The notes: generated from the letters alone by a model not told the origin. A DNA stretch of 64,000 nt from Peteryoungia ipomoeae (GCF_004912165.1 NZ_STGV01000002.1:1-64000), one strand, 5' to 3'; counted from the stretch's first letter, positions 27,573 through 37,697 are shown. Translations and numbers: made by a program.

Positions 27573-28673
27573 TCAACTGCCGGTCTTGATCGTTGTCCAG
27601 ACCCTGTTGAGAACGCGCTGCTCCCGAGGGCCGTAAGGCGAGATGGTGAAGAGTTTCTGCATTACGTCTTCCGGCGGATAGACGGCCGGATTGTCCTTCA
27701 CGGCGGGATCGAGCAGATCCTTGGAGGCGAGATTGCCATTGGCATACTGAACATAGTTCGACGCCTTGGCGATCACATCCGGCCGCATCATGAAGTTGAT
27801 GAACTCGTGGGCTTCGGCAACATTCTTGGCATCCGCCGGGATCGCCATGTTGTCGAACCACATATAGGTGCCTTCCTTCGGGATCACGTAGTTGATCTCG
27901 ACACCGTTCTTGGCTTCTTCGGCGCGGGCCTTGGCCTGCAGGATGTCGCCGGACCAGCCGATGGTGACGCAAATGTCGCCGTTCGCGAGGTCATCGATAT
28001 AGGCCGAGGAGTTGAAGGTGCGGACCGAGGGGCGGATTTTCATGTAGACATCGCCGCCAGCCTCGAGATCGGCAGTTTCCTTGCTGTCGGGATCCTTGCC
28101 GATGTAGTTCATCGCGATGGCGAAGGTTTCGTCCGATGCGTCGAGAATGTTGATGCCGCAGGCCTTGAGCTTTTCGGCGTTCTCCGGCTTGAAGATCGCG
28201 TCCCAGCTGTCGACGGTGAAGTCGGCGCCGAGCGCTTCCTTGACCTTGGCGACGTTGTAACCGATGCCGGTCGTGCCCCACATGTAGTTGATGGCGTATT
28301 CATTGCCCGGATCGTACTTTGCCAGGCGCTCCGAGACCATCGGCCAGAGATTGCCGATATTCGTCAGCTTCGACTTGTCGAGTTTCTGGAAAACGCCGGC
28401 CTGGATCTGGCGCGCTAGGAACGGTGCCGTCGGCACAACGACGTCATAACCGGAACTGCCGGCAAGCAGCTTGGTTTCGACCAGTTCATTGCTATCGAAA
28501 ACGTCATAGACAACCTTGATGCCGGTTTCCTTGGTGAAATCCGCAAGCACGGATTCATCGATATAGTCGGACCAGTTGTAAACGTTGACGACTCGCTCCT
28601 GCGCCTGGACGGCCGATGCGATGAAGATCGTGGCAAGCGCCACGGACGCCGTGCGGATGAAATGAGCCTTCAT
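27573..28673 (-). CDS. potF: Putrescine-binding periplasmic protein
   Basis: A 366-residue binding protein with a signal peptide (about 1-24, cleavage after VQAQ). The start of the mature chain, VVNVYNWSDYIDES, is the PotF/PotD signature, and the aromatic and acidic cage residues of PotF-type proteins are in the expected regions (for example YMWGTTGIGYN, about 133-143). It delivers putrescine or a related polyamine to PotHI. The start at 28673 has a GGAGAAA ribosome site; upstream in-frame ATGs give a non-signal leader. Gamma-glutamylputrescine pathway genes lie about 9 kb away. Confidence 0.92.
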   Translation of the reverse strand: MKAHFIRTASVALATIFIASAVQAQERVVNVYNWSDYIDESVLADFTKETGIKVVYDVFDSNELVETKLLAGSSGYDVVVPTAPFLARQIQAGVFQKLDKSKLTNIGNLWPMVSERLAKYDPGNEYAINYMWGTTGIGYNVAKVKEALGADFTVDSWDAIFKPENAEKLKACGINILDASDETFAIAMNYIGKDPDSKETADLEAGGDVYMKIRPSVRTFNSSAYIDDLANGDICVTIGWSGDILQAKARAEEAKNGVEINYVIPKEGTYMWFDNMAIPADAKNVAEAHEFINFMMRPDVIAKASNYVQYANGNLASKDLLDPAVKDNPAVYPPEDVMQKLFTISPYGPREQRVLNRVWTTIKTGS

Positions 28674-28809
28674 TTTTTCTCCTGTTCCAGCCAGAGGGCG
28701 GAGCGCCCCCGATGCCATTCCCATTGTTTTTTAAGAGACTAGAAAGGAATTGCACGGGCGACAAGCGAAATTCTTCGCAGTCGCAAAGGCTTTATTAGGG
28801 ACCACTTCC

Positions 28810-30237
28810 TCACTGGAAATCGAAGGCGGAGAGCCCCGTGACCATCTCATCTAGCCCGAGGGGACGGGTGAGTGGCGGCTCGGCCCGGGCAAGGCAACCG
28901 GAGCGTTCGCACAAGCGACAGGCAGATCCGACGGCGATTGCGGGGACGGCCCGATCCGGAAGGGCTGCTGCATAGGCCACCTCATCGCGGTTGGATGCGT
29001 CGCATGCAAAAAGCAAAGCCGTGCGGCGAATACGCTCGCCAAAGGCGGCTTGCGGCCCCTCAAGTGTCCGCGACATTGTCAGGAATGCGCTGCCGTCTGG
29101 CATCTCCACCTGCTCGACCAGAACCTGACCCGGCTGGGCAAAGGCCGCATGGACGTTGAGCTTGGGACAGCCACCGCCAAACCTGGCCTGGGGAAAGCCT
29201 TGCGCACCGGCCCTGCGGAAGCGGTTTCCGGCATTGTCGATCTCCATCATGAAGAAGGCGACACCCGTAGCACCCGGCCTCTGCAGCATGGTGAGCCGAT
29301 TGGCCGCCTGCTCGAAGGATACGTTGAAGCGCGCCCGCAGCACATCGACATCGTAGCGTGCGCGGATGGCGGCGCCAAGAAATGCGCCATAGGGCATCAT
29401 CAAGGCGTGCGCGGCGTAACGGGCAAGCTCGAAGCGCCCTATGCGTCGCGCCTCCCCAGACGACAATCCGAGAGCCTCCAACTCCGCCTGAACCTCTTCC
29501 CCCATCGCAAGAAGCGCCACTTCCATGGCGATCTCGCGCAGCTGATCGAACGGCGAAAGACGCTCCGACAGGAAGAGGCGCATGGAGTGGCGATCATACC
29601 GGCGGCGAAGCGATGGCATGGTCTGGACAGGGAGCGCCCGCACGACGATGCCATGGGTGCTGCGCAACCAGGTCTTCAGCGCAACGCCGAGATCGTCTCC
29701 AGCCGAGAGTCCCAGGGCGGCATGGAATGTCTCTGCCGCATCATCCAGCCTTGCGAAATGATTGGGTCTGCGCTCGAAGGCTTCGCGCACCTCGTCGATC
29801 GGCAGCCGGGCACCCGATAGCGATGTCTGATGGCCCTCTCGGGCCAGAAGGTCGGCGAGATCGGAAAGGCGGGCCGCCTGCTCGCGGTAAGCCCTGTAAA
29901 GCTTGACGATGCCGCTTGCGGCATTGGGGGCGGCCTCCGCCACTTCAATCAGCTCCTGGTCGCCCGGCAATTCGCCAGACAGCAACGGATCGGCAAAAAC
30001 CTCGCGCAGCTGGCTTGTCGATCCGCCCGCCTCGCCCTGCAGCTCATCGAGATCGACTTTGTAGACGGACGCGAGCTTGATCAGCAACTGGACCGTCAGC
30101 GGCCGCTGGTTGCGCTCGATCAGATTGAGATAGGAAGGGGAAATTTCGAGCGCTTCCGCCATCGCCGTCTGGGTAAGGCCAAGGCCGTTGCGAATGCGCC
30201 GGACCCTGGGGCCGGCAAAGATCTTGCGCTCCGCCAT
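28810..30237 (-). CDS. ScfR/RamB-type short-chain fatty acyl regulator
   Basis: A 475-residue regulator with an N-terminal Xre helix-turn-helix (about 12-65; [20 protein letters not shown]), a central IrrE/M78-like domain (about 170-300) and a C-terminal DUF2083 region holding paired cysteines ([12 protein letters not shown]). This architecture is that of RamB in Corynebacterium and MccR/PrpC-type regulators, which respond to acyl-CoA levels and control acetate or propionate genes. It is divergent from aceA, and the gap holds repeated TTTACA motifs. Control of aceA and its own gene is therefore likely but inferred. Start at 30237; upstream in-frame ATGs lie inside the repeat region. Confidence 0.85.
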   Translation of the reverse strand: MAERKIFAGPRVRRIRNGLGLTQTAMAEALEISPSYLNLIERNQRPLTVQLLIKLASVYKVDLDELQGEAGGSTSQLREVFADPLLSGELPGDQELIEVAEAAPNAASGIVKLYRAYREQAARLSDLADLLAREGHQTSLSGARLPIDEVREAFERRPNHFARLDDAAETFHAALGLSAGDDLGVALKTWLRSTHGIVVRALPVQTMPSLRRRYDRHSMRLFLSERLSPFDQLREIAMEVALLAMGEEVQAELEALGLSSGEARRIGRFELARYAAHALMMPYGAFLGAAIRARYDVDVLRARFNVSFEQAANRLTMLQRPGATGVAFFMMEIDNAGNRFRRAGAQGFPQARFGGGCPKLNVHAAFAQPGQVLVEQVEMPDGSAFLTMSRTLEGPQAAFGERIRRTALLFACDASNRDEVAYAAALPDRAVPAIAVGSACRLCERSGCLARAEPPLTRPLGLDEMVTGLSAFDFQ

Positions 30238-30397
30238 TTTACAGATCCTTACAAGATCGGAGCCAGCTCGCGACCCAGTATTATTTACAGATTTTACAAA
30301 TTTACAGCGAAAATCTGTCAAAGGCAAGACAGCATAACCTCTTTCATCTCGCTGATTTCTCGAATTTTCTGGCAGTTTTTGCAGTGCGATGTAAATC
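30238..30397. promoter_or_regulatory. Repeated TTTACA elements in the regulator-aceA gap
   Basis: The gap contains TTTACAGAT twice (30238-30246 and 30285-30293), TTTACA again near 30293 and 30301, and an inverted copy GATGTAAAT at 30389-30397. A perfect 9-base inverted repeat ACAGATTTT/AAAATCTGT spans 30287-30318. The first copy abuts the regulator start codon. This is a plausible binding array for the adjacent Xre/RamB-type regulator. Confidence 0.6.
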
Positions 30398-30464
30398 TCG
30401 TCACATCAGAGCCGACCTGCAGATGCGATTTTCTTCGGCACTTTCTGAGACAGGGAGAAGATAT

Positions 30465-31754
30465 ATGACTGATTTTGACAAGCTCGTTCCGAACGCCCCC
30501 AAGGGTCGCTTTGACGGCATTGAGCGCCCCTACACGGCGGCTGATGTCCAGCGCCTGCGCGGCTCGGTGGAGATCAAGTACACGCTGGCCGAAATGGGCG
30601 CGAACCGGCTGTGGCAGCTGATCAACGAGGAGGACTTCGTCAACGCACTTGGCGCGCTTTCCGGCAATCAGGCCATGCAGATGGTCCGTGCGGGCCTGAA
30701 GGCGATCTATCTCTCCGGCTGGCAGGTTGCCGCTGACGCCAATACCGCCTCTGCCATGTATCCCGACCAGTCGCTCTACCCGGCGAATGCCGCTCCGGAA
30801 CTGGCCAAGCGGATCAACCGGACGCTGCAGCGCGCCGACCAGATCGAGACGCAGGAAGGCAAGGGCCTTTCGGTCGACACCTGGTTCGCGCCGATCGTCG
30901 CCGATGCGGAAGCTGGCTTTGGCGGACCGCTCAATGCCTTCGAGATCATGAAGGCATTCATCGAGGCGGGCGCTGCTGGCGTCCATTTCGAGGACCAGCT
31001 GGCGTCGGAAAAGAAGTGCGGCCATCTCGGCGGCAAGGTTCTGATCCCGACCGCAGCGCATATCCGCAACCTGACGGCTGCGCGTCTGGCCGCCGACATC
31101 ATGGGGGTTCCGACACTGATCGTCGCCCGCACGGACGCCGAGGCCGCGAAGCTTCTGACATCCGATATCGACGAGCGCGACCGGCCTTTCGTCGACTACG
31201 ATGCCGGCCGCACGGCGGAGGGTTTCTACCAGGTCAAGAACGGCATCGAACCTTGCATCGCCCGCGCCGTTGCCTATGCCCCGCACTGCGACATGATCTG
31301 GATGGAAACGGGCAAGCCGGATCTGGAACAGGCCCGCAAGTTTGCCGAGGCCGTGCACAAGGTTCATCCCGGCAAGAAGCTTGCCTATAACTGCTCGCCC
31401 TCCTTCAACTGGAAGAAGCACCTGGACGACGCGACGATCGCCAAGTTCCAGCGCGAACTGGGTGCCATGGGCTACAAGTTCCAGTTTATCACGCTCGCCG
31501 GCTTCCACCAGCTGAACTACGGCATGTTCGAACTGGCCCGCGGCTACAAGGATCGGCAGATGGCAGCCTATTCGGAGCTGCAGGAGGCGGAATTCGCAGC
31601 CGAGGTCAATGGTTACACCGCGACCAAACACCAGCGCGAAGTCGGCACCGGCTACTTCGACGCCGTGTCGCTCGCCATCACCGCCGGCCAGTCTTCAACC
31701 ACGGCGATGAAGGAATCGACCGAAACCGAGCAGTTCCGCCCGGCGGCAGAATAG
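30465..31754 (+). CDS. aceA: Isocitrate lyase
   Basis: First glyoxylate-shunt enzyme: cleaves isocitrate to glyoxylate and succinate so that acetyl-CoA can support growth. The 429-residue protein carries the catalytic KKCGHLGGK motif (about 184-192) with the nucleophilic cysteine, and the metal-binding ED and substrate NCSPSFNW (about 309-316) segments. The start at 30465 follows GGGAGAAG. It is divergent from a RamB/ScfR-type regulator and lies near acetoacetyl-CoA synthetase, so both feed C2/C4 carbon use. No malate synthase gene is in the window. Confidence 0.96.
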   Translation: MTDFDKLVPNAPKGRFDGIERPYTAADVQRLRGSVEIKYTLAEMGANRLWQLINEEDFVNALGALSGNQAMQMVRAGLKAIYLSGWQVAADANTASAMYPDQSLYPANAAPELAKRINRTLQRADQIETQEGKGLSVDTWFAPIVADAEAGFGGPLNAFEIMKAFIEAGAAGVHFEDQLASEKKCGHLGGKVLIPTAAHIRNLTAARLAADIMGVPTLIVARTDAEAAKLLTSDIDERDRPFVDYDAGRTAEGFYQVKNGIEPCIARAVAYAPHCDMIWMETGKPDLEQARKFAEAVHKVHPGKKLAYNCSPSFNWKKHLDDATIAKFQRELGAMGYKFQFITLAGFHQLNYGMFELARGYKDRQMAAYSELQEAEFAAEVNGYTATKHQREVGTGYFDAVSLAITAGQSSTTAMKESTETEQFRPAAE

Positions 31755-31768
31755 CATCCGAGGCAATT

Positions 31769-31809
31769 GTCCCTCACCCTGCCCTTTCCCCGCCAGCGGG
31801 GAGAGGGAC
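31769..31809. repeat. REP-like GC-rich palindrome
   Basis: A nested inverted repeat: CTTTCCCCGC / GCGGGGAGAG around a CA loop, bounded by GTCC / GGAC. Short palindromes of this kind are scattered through rhizobial intergenic regions. There is no T-run, so it is not a typical terminator, but it may stabilise aceA mRNA. Confidence 0.5.
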
Positions 31810-31862
31810 AGAACTAAGATCCACCGCACTCAAGAACCCCTGATACCAAGAGGAGAAATGTC

Positions 31863-32111
31863 ATGACACCCCAGACCCGAGTCAAGGAACGCGCCGAAGA
31901 ACAATCCTCGGCGATGAGCACCGACCAGCAAGCAATGATCCGCATGCTGGCCAATGATCTGCACCGCCTCAACCACTCGATCATGAAGGCCGTCGATGCC
32001 GGCGTTTCGGTCGAACTCGTCCGCTCCGCCCGCCACCATGGCGGCGACGGCAACTGGGGTGATCTGCTGATCCCCGTCATCGTCACCCAGGGCAACCATC
32101 AGGCTGCCTGA
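31863..32111 (+). CDS. Small conserved protein downstream of aceA
   Basis: An 82-residue soluble protein with a strong GAGGAG ribosome site. It is mainly helical, with the pattern TDQQAMIRMLANDLHRLNHSI and a C-terminal GDGNWGDLLIPVIV motif. I know of similar small proteins beside aceA in rhizobia but no function. It is followed by a perfect terminator and probably shares aceA's transcript or has a weak promoter of its own. Confidence 0.7.
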   Translation: MTPQTRVKERAEEQSSAMSTDQQAMIRMLANDLHRLNHSIMKAVDAGVSVELVRSARHHGGDGNWGDLLIPVIVTQGNHQAA

Positions 32112-32150
32112 ACCAGTCCCAATCCGGTCGCGCCTACGGTCGGACCCACT

Positions 32151-32202
32151 GCCCGCACGGCAAATGCCTTCTTGGAGGCCATGCACGGTGCGGGCTTTTT
32201 TT
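32151..32202 (+). terminator. Rho-independent terminator of the aceA unit
   Basis: Arms GCCCGCAC (32151-32158) and GTGCGGGC (32188-32195), with inner pairing, are followed by TTTTTTT. It ends the aceA-small protein transcript. Confidence 0.92.
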
Positions 32203-32226
32203 ACCCCTAGCCCGGCTCGAAACCAG

Positions 32227-33102
32227 TCAATCCGATGTGCTGGGGCGTTTGCCGGCGAAAATATCGCGACGGGATTTCAGGAGCTTTGACAGCCGTTCGA
32301 CAACGGTCCTGATGTCGCGACGGTGGCGATCATCGTTGTTCATGACGATCCACTGGCGGTGGCGCAATTCTGCAATCTCTTCACCGACACGTTCAAGGCC
32401 GGGATCGAGGTCGCCGACGAAACAGGGCAACACGCCGGTGCCGGCGCCGGCACGCACCAGATCGTACAGCGTTCTTGGCCGATTGGCGGTGATGGCGATG
32501 CGTTCCGCCCTTTGTTCATGCGGCCAGCGAAGATAGGCGGAAACGGCCGCCTCGGTATCCACTGCGAGCCAGGGATCCAGACCGAGCCAATCGCGATTGC
32601 GCGCTCGATAGGCTGCATAGGCCACGTCGCCAGCGGCAATCGATGCGAGATTGGGCTCCTCGGGCTCGAAAGCGCGCATGGCAATGTCGCTTTCGCGGTG
32701 CGTCAGGCGTGCCCTCTGCTCGGCCACCGCAATCGCAAGCCTGAAGGTGTCCCGCTCGGTGCGGATCTGCTGCATGTTCTCGCCGACCAGCCAGGCATTC
32801 CAGGTGCCGAGCATCAACCGCACAAGGCTCTGGCCCGCCGCACCCTCACGCCACTGATCGACACGCCGGCTGCCCGCCTCGAACTCCGCGACAAAATCGA
32901 GAAGCTGGCTGCCATCTGCCGTCAGCGTGTAGCCGCTCTGGCTGCGCAGGAAGAGGTCGCGGCCGAGAGCCTGCTCAAGCTCGACCATCCGCCGCCCCAG
33001 CGTCGCGGGGCTCAAACCCGTGATCTCGGAGGCCGCAGACAGGCCACCCTGACGGGCGACAGCGACAAAAAGCTGATAGGCGTCCCAAGCGATGTTTTTC
33101 AT
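32227..33102 (-). CDS. LysR family transcriptional regulator
   Basis: A 291-residue LysR-type protein: helix-turn-helix at about 15-45 (GGLSAASEITGLSPATLGRRM), then a LysR effector domain (about 90-285). The start at 33102 fits the family N-terminus MKNIAWDAYQLFVAVAR; an ATG at 33120 adds six residues. It is divergent from a small gene (33187) with a good ribosome site, the usual LysR target layout. Effector unknown. Confidence 0.85.
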   Translation of the reverse strand: MKNIAWDAYQLFVAVARQGGLSAASEITGLSPATLGRRMVELEQALGRDLFLRSQSGYTLTADGSQLLDFVAEFEAGSRRVDQWREGAAGQSLVRLMLGTWNAWLVGENMQQIRTERDTFRLAIAVAEQRARLTHRESDIAMRAFEPEEPNLASIAAGDVAYAAYRARNRDWLGLDPWLAVDTEAAVSAYLRWPHEQRAERIAITANRPRTLYDLVRAGAGTGVLPCFVGDLDPGLERVGEEIAELRHRQWIVMNNDDRHRRDIRTVVERLSKLLKSRRDIFAGKRPSTSD

Positions 33103-33186
33103 GGATGAAACACATCGCACAGAATGGTCCGTTTATCCATCCAGATATGAAGGATAGTTTCGGTCCATCAAAGCAGGAGTTCAATC

Positions 33187-33483
33187 ATGCACAGTCTGGT
33201 TTTGCCTTTTTATAAGAAAGAACCCCACACGATGAGCCAGAAGGAAAGGCGGGAGGCGGAAGAGCGCTTCTATAGGGAGCACGCCCATCCGCGGCTCGCC
33301 GCCTTTACCGCGTGGATGCGACGAGCAGGCACACGGGTCGAGGATGCGCAGCACCCGGCCTCGGCCGAAGTTTTAGTCGCGACAGAAGACAAGATGCGGC
33401 GGCGGGAAGACAGGTGCTCAGGCGAGGCCGGAGCTGCGAGCCGATCTTGCCACGCCTATGCCACCCGGCTCAAGGCCGGCTGA
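33187..33483 (+). CDS. Small hypothetical protein divergent from LysR
   Basis: A 98-residue frame with an excellent AGGAG ribosome site seven bases before the ATG. It is charged and helical (SQKERREAEERFYREHAHPR), has no membrane segment and no recognised domain. The last third reads like low-complexity sequence, and the 3' end overlaps the convergent chemoreceptor gene by 28 bases, so the frame could be degraded or not translated. The start context and divergence from a LysR gene support a real gene. Confidence 0.45.
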   Translation: MHSLVLPFYKKEPHTMSQKERREAEERFYREHAHPRLAAFTAWMRRAGTRVEDAQHPASAEVLVATEDKMRRREDRCSGEAGAASRSCHAYATRLKAG

Positions 33484-35981
33484 GCATCCGGTTCTATGCG
33501 GAACTGCTGCAGAAGGTCCCTCAGCGCATTCGTCTGACTGGCCAGTTCCTGGGTGGCCGCCGTGGCTTCCTCGACCATGGCCGCATTCTGCTGGGTCATC
33601 TGATCCATGCGCGTCACAGCGCCGTTCACCTCGAGCAGGCCACCGGATTGATCACGACTTGTCATCGCAATCGTTTCGACATGCGCGCTGATTTCGGCGA
33701 TCTGGGTACCGATGCGCGACAGGACTTCGCCCGTTTGCTGAACATGGGATGAGCCCGCCGCGACCTCTGCCGCCGACCGATTGATCAGCGCCTTGATTTC
33801 CTTGGCAGCACCTGCCGAGCGCTGCGCAAGCTCACGGACCTCCTGGGCAACAACGGCAAATCCCTTGCCGGCTTCGCCGGCACGAGCGGCCTCTACACCT
33901 GCGTTGAGGGCGAGGAGGTTTGTCTGGAAGGCGATCTCATCGATCACGCCGATAATACTCGAGATCTGGCGAGAGGCCTCCTCGATCCGTCCCATGGCGG
34001 AAATTGCACTGCCGACCACCATGGCAGATTCATCCGCATTCTTCTTCGCTTCGCGCACGACACCATTGACCATGTCGGCCCGCCCCGAAGACGCCCGAAC
34101 GGCTTCGGTAATCTGGTCGACGGCGGCTGCGGTTTCCTCCAGCGAGGCAGCCTGCTGCTCGGTGCGCCCTGCAAGATCGAGCGCAGAATGGGCCATCTGC
34201 CGGCCGTTGTTCTGGATCTCGTCCACATTGCCGGCAATCTGCCGCATGGTATCGCGCAGGCGTGCCAGAGACAGGTTAAAATCGGTGCGCAGGCGCTCCA
34301 GCCGACCGTGGAAACGCTCTTCAATCTCGAAGGAGATATCGCCCACAGCAAGGCGCTCCAGAGCCCGGGCCAGCTGGCCGACGGCATGATCGATCTGCTG
34401 GTCGAGCGCCTGCTTTTCCTCGTCATTGCGCTGGCGCTCGGCATCGGCCGTCATCTGGTCTCGCTGACGGTCATGCTCCATCGCGATCTTGGCACGGGCA
34501 TTCGACTTGAAGACAGACAGGGCTCGCGCCATGGCGCCGATCTCGTCACCACGCCCGTCTCCGGCGATACCGGTTTCCAGGTCACCTTCCGCCAGACGCT
34601 GCATGGTGGCCGTGATGCGTGCTATCGGGCGCTGCAAAGTCACAACCAGGGCAAAGCCGCCGATCAAGGCCAGAATGACGCCGGCGATTGTCGTGCCGAT
34701 CGAAAGCTGGTTGGCCTCCTGGCGTTCTGTGCCGGCTACATCTTTCTGCAGATCGGCAAAAGCGGTGAGCGAGGACCAGATGGCGTCCATGGCGCCGGTG
34801 GCCTCGGCAAAGCTCGCCTCGCGGGCCGTTCCGGTCTCGATGAGCTTGGCTGTGTCCTCGGCAAGCGCCGCCATGATCGGCGTCATCGATCCGACCAGGC
34901 TGTCATAGAATACCTTGTCGGCAATGCTGCCGCCCAGGATGGCGAGATTGTCGCCAATCAGCTTGATCTGGCGAATGACGGGCTCGCGCGCCTTTTCATC
35001 CTTTGCGGCAAGAAAGGCCGTGGTTGCGATGCGAAGGTCGTAGACATCCGAAATCAGCGTGCGACTTCCGACCTGGATTTCGGCGGATTGGACGGCAGCG
35101 GTCTCGACCGTTGCAAAACGCTCGGCAGACAGGGCGTATTTGGTTTTCGCAGCAGCGCGCAGGATTGCTTCGAAGCCCTTGAAGCGGCTGACCATGCGAC
35201 TTGTGTCGATTGCGGCTTCCAGGCTGAGATCGGCTTTTTGCAGCAGGGCTTTCAAGTCGGACACGGCTGCCTGATAGTCTTTGGCCATCGCCTTGTTTTC
35301 AGGCGGCAGGGCATTGGTGACCTTGCGCTGCGTCTTCACCAATTCGCCGACCTGAGCCGCAAGATAGGAATGCTGCGCTTCCGGAAGTCCGGCCGCGAAG
35401 TAACCTTTGACGAAGGCTGCCATGTGATCGGCGCCAGCTGCCAAGCGCTCGGCCTCGCGGAGCGCGGCCTTGGCTTCGTTTTCGCCGGCAAGCACGGCGC
35501 GCTCCAGCTTCAACGCTTCGTCGGATACGCGAAACTGCTGGGCCATCAGCCCCTTGAGGTGGTCGTTGATGGCAGCCACCCGTTCGGTTTCCTGCTGGTG
35601 CAACTGCCACAAGAGATCGATCTTCTGCTGGATCTCGCCCGTGCCGACCACCGCCTGCCCGAGAAAACTGCGCCCGGCGCCGGTTTCGCCAATGGCGGCA
35701 AGATTGTCTTCAAGGTTTTTCGTCTGGTCCGACAGGCCGCTGATCACCGCATCGCGGTTCTCCTCGGAAGCGTTTGCCAAAAAGCTGTTCATCCGGGCCG
35801 TAACATCACGGAACCCATTGAGCGACCGCATCGTGCCGTTTGAAATCTCCATGCGCTCCTGCAGCAGGCCCGAGGCATAGAGGCCCATGAAGCCGACTGC
35901 CGAGATCGACAGCACAAACGGCAGGACAAAGGCCATGACCTTGGTCGATATGGAAAAACGCGAAAAAAATCGATCGAACAT
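33456..35981 (-). CDS. Methyl-accepting chemotaxis protein with HAMP
   Basis: An 841-residue transmembrane chemoreceptor: N-terminal helix (about 12-32), a long periplasmic, mostly helical ligand domain (about 33-390, perhaps of the helical bimodular type), a second membrane helix (about 405-430), HAMP (IARITATMQRLAEGDLETGI), and a methyl-accepting signalling domain with the hairpin tip EIAFQTNLLALNAGVEAARAG. No CheR-tethering pentapeptide is seen at the C-terminus. The start at 35981 follows GGGGAAG. Its ligand is not evident. The convergent neighbour overlaps its 3' end by 28 bases. Confidence 0.9.
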   Translation of the reverse strand: MFDRFFSRFSISTKVMAFVLPFVLSISAVGFMGLYASGLLQERMEISNGTMRSLNGFRDVTARMNSFLANASEENRDAVISGLSDQTKNLEDNLAAIGETGAGRSFLGQAVVGTGEIQQKIDLLWQLHQQETERVAAINDHLKGLMAQQFRVSDEALKLERAVLAGENEAKAALREAERLAAGADHMAAFVKGYFAAGLPEAQHSYLAAQVGELVKTQRKVTNALPPENKAMAKDYQAAVSDLKALLQKADLSLEAAIDTSRMVSRFKGFEAILRAAAKTKYALSAERFATVETAAVQSAEIQVGSRTLISDVYDLRIATTAFLAAKDEKAREPVIRQIKLIGDNLAILGGSIADKVFYDSLVGSMTPIMAALAEDTAKLIETGTAREASFAEATGAMDAIWSSLTAFADLQKDVAGTERQEANQLSIGTTIAGVILALIGGFALVVTLQRPIARITATMQRLAEGDLETGIAGDGRGDEIGAMARALSVFKSNARAKIAMEHDRQRDQMTADAERQRNDEEKQALDQQIDHAVGQLARALERLAVGDISFEIEERFHGRLERLRTDFNLSLARLRDTMRQIAGNVDEIQNNGRQMAHSALDLAGRTEQQAASLEETAAAVDQITEAVRASSGRADMVNGVVREAKKNADESAMVVGSAISAMGRIEEASRQISSIIGVIDEIAFQTNLLALNAGVEAARAGEAGKGFAVVAQEVRELAQRSAGAAKEIKALINRSAAEVAAGSSHVQQTGEVLSRIGTQIAEISAHVETIAMTSRDQSGGLLEVNGAVTRMDQMTQQNAAMVEEATAATQELASQTNALRDLLQQFRIEPDAQPALSRVA

Positions 35982-36204
35982 GCTTCCCCCAAGCCGGGCA
36001 CAACAGCCCACGATCACATTCGTCGTGCGCAGCACCCCTCCCGGCGCTTTGCACAAACATGCGTCAAACTTCGCCGACAAATGTCAATTTGAGGTTAAAT
36101 GCTGAAAAGCTGATCTGCCGATTGGGGACACCTGCTGCAAGCACCGCCACGCAATGCCGATCTGGCGCTTGGCCAGATCACAGGGAGATTGAAAGCACTT
36201 CGGA

Positions 36205-36354
36205 TCAGCCGAGGAATTTCAGAGCCAGCAGCGTCAGAGCGACGGTGGCAGACAGGCAGGACACGGTGAGATAGGCAACCTGGCGGCGGAATTCTGCGGC
36301 CTGGCGGGTCGCAGCAATCGCGATGGCGCGGGGTTTACGGATTTCCTTGGTCAT
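36205..36354 (-). CDS. Small single-helix membrane protein
   Basis: A 49-residue protein with a very strong AGGAGGCG ribosome site. It has a basic N-terminal half (TKEIRKPRAIAIAATRQAAEF) and one membrane helix (about 29-48). The upstream in-frame ATG (36438) gives a Pro/Arg-rich leader and is less likely. Function unknown. Confidence 0.6.
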   Translation of the reverse strand: MTKEIRKPRAIAIAATRQAAEFRRQVAYLTVSCLSATVALTLLALKFLG

Positions 36355-36515
36355 CGGCGCCTCCTGGCTTGGCACATCACCTGTTCGTCTTCGCCTGTTC
36401 AATGGCCCAGCCCCGTGGGCAGGTCGCGCTGGCGGCATTCTGTCAGACTATGACGAGCATGTTAACAAGTCCTGAAATTTGCGCTGATTGGCAGCAAATG
36501 GCAAGGGATTTCCGC

Positions 36516-37697
36516 TCAGACGCTTTCACCCGCCGCATGCCCCGAGGCCCAGGCCCATTGGAAATTGTAGCCGCCGAGCCAGCCCGTCACGTCGACACAC
36601 TCGCCGATGAAATAAAGCCCCGGCACCGATTTCGCTTCCATGCTGCGGCTGTCGAGGTGGCGGGTGTCGACGCCGCCCAGGGTCACTTCGGCCGTGCGAT
36701 AGCCCTCCGAGCCGGCGGGCTTTATCTTCCAGCTTCGGATGCGGTCGGCAAGGGTGGCCAGTGCCTTGTCGGGCAGATCGGCGAGCGGACGCTCCAGCCT
36801 CGCCGTTTCGGCAAGATACTGGGCAAGTCGCTTCGGCAGGTGGTGGGCGAGGACTGTCTGCACCTGCTGGCGGCCGTTTTCCTGCTTGGCTGTCTTCAGC
36901 AGGGCTGCGAAATCAACGCCCGGCTCGAGCGACAGAGTGATCTCGTCGCCCTCCCGCCAATAGCTGGAGATCTGCAGGATGGATGGACCGGACAGGCCGC
37001 GATGCGTGAAGAGCAGCGCCTCGTTGAACCGCGTCTTGCCGCAGGCAACGTCGGCATTGACCGCGACGCCCGACAGGTCCGAGAGTTCGCCAAGCAGGTT
37101 CGGCTCAAGCGTCAGCGGCACGAGGGCCGGCCGCGTTTCCGTGACCGACAAGCCGAATTGCTCGGCAATACGATAGGCAAAGCCTGTTGCGCCCATCTTC
37201 GGGATGGATTTGCCGCCACATGCAACGATCAGGCTTGAAGCGTGGATCTGGCCTTGGCTGGTTGAAAGGCAGTAGCCGCCCTCATCCCGGGCGACCTCCG
37301 AGATTTCGCAGGAGAGCCTTAGTTCGACGGCCACCGCGCGCATCTCTTCGAGCAGCATGCGGATGATGTCCTTGGCGCTGTCATCGCAGAACAATTGCCC
37401 CAAGGTCTTTTCATGCCAGCCGATGCGGTGGCGGTCGACCATGGCGATGAAATCCGCCGGTGTGTAGCGCGCAAGCGCTGACTTGGCGAAATGCGCGTTC
37501 TCGGAGAGATAGTTCTTCGGTCCGGCATGGAGATTGGTGAAATTGCAGCGCCCGCCGCCGGAAATGCGGATCTTTTCACCCGGCGCTTTCGCATGGTCGA
37601 GCACGATGACGGAGCGCCCGCGCCGACCGGCTGCGATGGCCGCCATCATGCCGGCGGCCCCTGCCCCGATAATGGCAACGTCATAGTTTCTGGCCAT
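36516..37697 (-). CDS. HI0933/YhiN family flavoprotein
   Basis: A 393-residue NAD(P)/FAD-dependent oxidoreductase of the HI0933 family: N-terminal FAD motif IIGAGAAGMMAAIAAGRRG (about 9-27), the family RISGGGRCNFTN motif (about 44-55) and the C-terminal GLYFIGECVDVTGWLGGYNFQWAW block. It has normal family length. Its physiological substrate is unknown across the family. It stands alone upstream of the divergent puuA gene. Confidence 0.9.
   Translation of the reverse strand: MARNYDVAIIGAGAAGMMAAIAAGRRGRSVIVLDHAKAPGEKIRISGGGRCNFTNLHAGPKNYLSENAHFAKSALARYTPADFIAMVDRHRIGWHEKTLGQLFCDDSAKDIIRMLLEEMRAVAVELRLSCEISEVARDEGGYCLSTSQGQIHASSLIVACGGKSIPKMGATGFAYRIAEQFGLSVTETRPALVPLTLEPNLLGELSDLSGVAVNADVACGKTRFNEALLFTHRGLSGPSILQISSYWREGDEITLSLEPGVDFAALLKTAKQENGRQQVQTVLAHHLPKRLAQYLAETARLERPLADLPDKALATLADRIRSWKIKPAGSEGYRTAEVTLGGVDTRHLDSRSMEAKSVPGLYFIGECVDVTGWLGGYNFQWAWASGHAAGESV

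Noticed and set aside
34188..35843. 551-residue antisense frame across the chemoreceptor
   Set aside because: The sense frame has complete HAMP and signalling domains; the antisense frame has none.
36205..36438. Longer start for the small membrane protein
   Set aside because: The ATG at 36354 has a far better ribosome site, and the extra leader is Pro/Arg-rich.
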